Origin: Nitrososphaerota archaeon
Lineage (GTDB): Archaea; Thermoproteota; Nitrososphaeria; Nitrososphaerales; Gagatemarchaeaceae
Direction: 5' to 3'
DNA length: 6,916 nt
NCBI GenBank assembly: GCA_005877225.1
Contig: VBPK01000113.1
Location: 1-6,916 of the forward strand
The notes beneath the pieces are model-generated. The model was not told the origin of the DNA, did no database searches, and saw nothing but the letters and a program-made list of their open reading frames with translations. Below are positions 5,794 to 6,916 of the stretch, in pieces (positions within the stretch are counted from its first letter, which is position 1; each line of letters starts with the position of its first letter). Both the position numbers and the translations under genes were made by a program.

Positions 5794-6093
5794 ATGAAAT
5801 GCGTACCCTGCCGTGGTGGAGAACCAACATTAACCGATGCAGAGATGGCTGACGTTCTCCCCACCGTTCGTGACTGGTCAGTGGTTGAGAGAGGCGATGG
5901 GATCAAGCGCCTTGAAAGGATCTTCAAGTTCAAGAACTTCGCTGAAGCACTATCTTTCACAGATGGTGTGGGCCAGATCGCAGAGGAAGAAGGGCATCAC
6001 CCAGCGATACTGACTGAGTATATTATTCAGCCCAGTACGTGGTTTGGACTCGAATTTGCCATCGTGGCATTAGGTGCCCCGGGCGGGATTTGA
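5794..6093 (+). pseudogene. Pterin-4a-carbinolamine dehydratase, C-terminally broken
   Basis: The reading frame from ATG 5794 encodes 99 residues. The first 76 are a good match to the family that dehydrates 4a-hydroxytetrahydropterin (PhhB/DCoH type). They show MKCVPCRGGEPTLTDAEM with a CxxC, the W-x-V and RIFKFKNFAEALSF elements, and the motif EEEGHHPAIL with active-site His 68-69 and Pro 70. After TEY the expected strand with WTH...GL...DF and the closing helix is missing in this frame. The next frame reads YVVWTRICHRGIR, which looks like the worn remnant of that strand. The frame then runs into tRNA-like sequence and stops inside its T-loop (TGA 6091-6093). One catalytic His and the C-terminal helix are therefore gone. 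Probably non-functional; a frameshift in assembly could explain the switch, but not the foreign tail. Confidence 0.7.
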
Positions 6094-6136
6094 ACCAGAT
6101 TAGGTTCAAGAACCGGCGACCGCAGATTTCAAATTC
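6075..6136 (-). other. 3' tRNA-like fragment (possible attachment-site remnant)
   Basis: On the minus strand the fragment ends GGTTCAAATCCCGCCCGGGGCA, that is a T-arm with loop TTCAAAT (6088-6094) and a 7-base acceptor strand CCGGGGC (6076-6082) followed by discriminator A. Upstream, TTTGAAATCTGCGGTCG resembles an anticodon loop with its 3' stem and variable bases. No matching acceptor strand GCCCCGG or D-arm is found further upstream. The T-stem pairs imperfectly, and an extra stretch of about 18 bases separates the two parts. It is therefore a partial or degenerate tRNA. The 3' end of tRNA genes is the usual target of archaeal integrases, so it may mark an integration junction. Confidence 0.5.
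6090..6109. repeat. Perfect 7-base inverted repeat in the tRNA-like fragment
   Basis: TTGAACC (6090-6096) and GGTTCAA (6103-6109) are exact inverted repeats around a six-base spacer. The left arm is the T-loop of the tRNA-like fragment. The shape is that of a tyrosine-recombinase core or an operator, or a by-product of partial duplication of the T-arm. Confidence 0.55.
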
Positions 6137-6167
6137 GGGTATCACTTCGTCCACGAGAAGAAGAGGA

Positions 6168-6345
6168 CCTTATCTCCGCGACCTTGGTGCACTCGAAGCC
6201 CGGGATTTGCTCATTCGGCGATTTTCAGCTCCTGCTTCACGCCGGAGAGGGTGGCGAACTCCGCGAACATCTCCTGGACGAGGGCGTCGAGCTTCGGGAG
6301 TTCCTCGTTCTTTATCGCGAACTTTGAGCGCAGCATCTTGCTGAT
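6168..6345. repeat. Duplicated 178-base segment, copy 2
   Basis: This is the ungapped partner of 1897-2074, about 90% identical, in the same orientation. It lies about 30 bases beyond the tRNA-like fragment. Copy 2 carries more of the parent coding sequence to its right than copy 1 does. Confidence 0.85.
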
Positions 6346-6393
6346 GACCTGCATGCTCCTGAGCCTCCTGAGCCCCTGATCAATCTCCAGTAG
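6211..6393 (-). pseudogene. 3' remnant of an unidentified gene, copy 2
   Basis: The minus strand is open for 60 codons, from LLEIDQGLRRLRSMQVISKM to VKQELKIAE, with TGA at 6211-6213. In the same frame, upstream, a TAA lies at 6394-6396, preceded by PDKAGLFEDSL in frame and another stop. The protein-like text seems to continue across the stop, so the gene is probably a decayed fragment. An intact 47-residue product from the internal ATG (MQVISK) is possible. The sequence is helical and charged, with leucines spaced as in a coiled coil. I do not recognise the family. A 14-codon frame overlaps the stop as ATGA and ends at TAA 6170-6172, as in copy 1. Confidence 0.55.
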
Positions 6394-6411
6394 TTAGAGC
6401 GAGTCCTCAAA

Positions 6412-6423
6412 AAGGCCGGCCTT
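6412..6423. repeat. 12-base perfect palindrome AAGGCCGGCCTT
   Basis: This perfect GC-rich palindrome stands between the gene remnant and the PaREP1 gene. It may be chance or a protein-binding site. Apart from it and a doubtful 42-codon frame (6446-6574), the stretch from 6397 to 6550 shows nothing I can name. Confidence 0.3.
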
Positions 6424-6557
6424 GTCCGGTCATAAAAGATACAAAATGGATAGCTGTGTCAAGATAAGCCTGAAGCAGGTTTCTTTAGATGAACGGGGTT
6501 CAATCTGGGCTTACAATCGACGGCGACGGTCGTTGTGTATGCTGAAGGATACCAACA

Positions 6558-6563
6558 TTTATA
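6558..6563 (+). promoter_or_regulatory. TATA box of the PaREP1-family gene
   Basis: AACATTTATACA carries TTTATA at 6558-6563. Its centre is about 26 bases upstream of the ATG at 6587, the spacing expected when transcription begins at or next to the start codon (leaderless message). No Shine-Dalgarno is present before that ATG, which agrees. Confidence 0.6.
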
Positions 6564-6572
6564 CAACTCCGT

Positions 6573-6585
6573 AGCTATGATAGCT
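6573..6585. promoter_or_regulatory. Inverted repeat AGCTAT-G-ATAGCT before the PaREP1 ATG
   Basis: Perfect 6-base arms flank a single base and end one base before the ATG at 6587, covering the expected transcription start. It could be an operator, for example for autoregulation. Confidence 0.4.
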
Positions 6586-6586
6586 T

Positions 6587-6916
6587 ATGACCTTGGAAAA
6601 GTCTCTCAAGATGAGGAGCCAGACTTACGAGAAACTGAATGGCAAGTACCTGAAGGAGGCCCAGCGCCTAATCTCCAAGAGAGACTACACGCAGGCTTCG
6701 GAGAAACTCTGGGGTACTGCTGCTGAGATGGTCAAGGCCGTCGCAGCGAGGAGGGGAATAGAACTCGGTACCCACGCCAGCCTCTGGGACTTTGTATCCC
6801 AGCTCGACAAGGAACATCCGGAGTTGAGGCTAAAGAGGGATTTTTCTTATGCTGGAAACCTGCATCAAAACTTCTACGAAGATTGGTTGGGGAGAGATTA
6901 CATAGAAGAGGGACTG
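6587..6916 (+). CDS. PaREP1-family protein, N-terminal part (runs off the window)
   Basis: There are 110 codons from ATG 6587 to the window edge without a stop. The helical protein shows YLKEAQRLISKRDYTQASEK followed by LWGTAAEMVKAVAARRG, then SLWDFVSQLDKE and NLHQNFYEDWL. These match the PaREP1 family, archaeal proteins often present in many copies and related in fold to HEPN-type helical proteins. The Ser/Glu-Lys-x-W-G-A/T-A-A-E-x-V-K-A segment at residues 38-52 is the family hallmark. Function is unknown; members often lie in defence or mobile regions. The start is supported by the TATA box about 26 bases upstream. The usual length is about 150-170 residues, so roughly a third is missing at the edge. 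Confidence 0.85.
   Translation, partial: MTLEKSLKMRSQTYEKLNGKYLKEAQRLISKRDYTQASEKLWGTAAEMVKAVAARRGIELGTHASLWDFVSQLDKEHPELRLKRDFSYAGNLHQNFYEDWLGRDYIEEGL

Noticed and set aside
6446..6574. 42-codon plus-strand frame before the PaREP1 gene
   Set aside because: It overlaps the PaREP1 TATA box, has no ribosome site and no recognisable sequence, and is short enough to be chance.
6535..6726. 63-codon plus-strand frame overlapping the PaREP1 start
   Set aside because: It is out of frame with the PaREP1 coding sequence, which fits its family and has a well-placed promoter.
1..6916. CRISPR array, insertion-sequence transposase or integrase gene
   Set aside because: No regularly spaced repeats and no transposase or integrase motifs were found in the frames read.

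Overview
The window reads as a piece of an archaeal genome carrying accessory and decaying DNA. The evidence is a TrmB-type regulator, a PaREP1-family protein, TATA-type promoters about 25 bases upstream of start codons that leave almost no leader, and AGG/AGA-rich arginine codons. The lineage cannot be fixed from the sequence; a Thermoproteota (Bathyarchaeia or Nitrososphaeria side) or Thermoplasmatota member would fit. Two genes in the left part (an alpha/beta hydrolase and an AHSA1-type SRPBCC protein) look bacterial and differ in base composition from each other and from the archaeal block.

Left part (1-2410). There is a broken Doc/Fic toxin gene on the minus strand, then a GC-rich plus-strand alpha/beta hydrolase with a complete catalytic triad. 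A convergent minus-strand SRPBCC protein follows. Next come a truncated copy of a 178-base duplicated segment and a plus-strand gene that appears to be split by a frameshift.

Centre (2478-5638, all minus strand). This is the main point of interest. A TrmB-like regulator lies upstream of a compact operon that starts with a 30-codon gene. In order the operon encodes (1) a PqqA-like peptide, (2) a PqqD-like peptide-binding (RRE) protein, (3) a radical SAM enzyme whose C-terminal half has a SPASM-like layout but almost no cysteines, and (4) a MenA-like UbiA-family membrane prenyltransferase. The promoter has a good TATA box overlapped by a perfect inverted repeat, ATTACCAC-N6-GTGGTAAT, resembling the operator layout described for TrmB-family proteins. 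The simplest reading is a ribosomally made peptide that PqqD presents to the radical SAM enzyme. The product may then be attached to an isoprenoid chain, giving a peptide-derived lipid cofactor or quinone. The product is inference; the gene order, the motifs and the small gene are seen directly.

Right part (5794-6916). A pterin-4a-carbinolamine dehydratase gene keeps its CxxC start and HHP motif but loses its C-terminal active-site part. It runs into a 3' tRNA-like fragment that contains a 7-base inverted repeat. Next is the second copy of the duplicated segment, holding the end of an unidentified coding sequence. The window ends in the start of a PaREP1-family gene with a TATA box and a small palindrome directly before its ATG. 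The tRNA fragment, the duplications and the several broken genes suggest a site of repeated integration or rearrangement beside the peptide operon.
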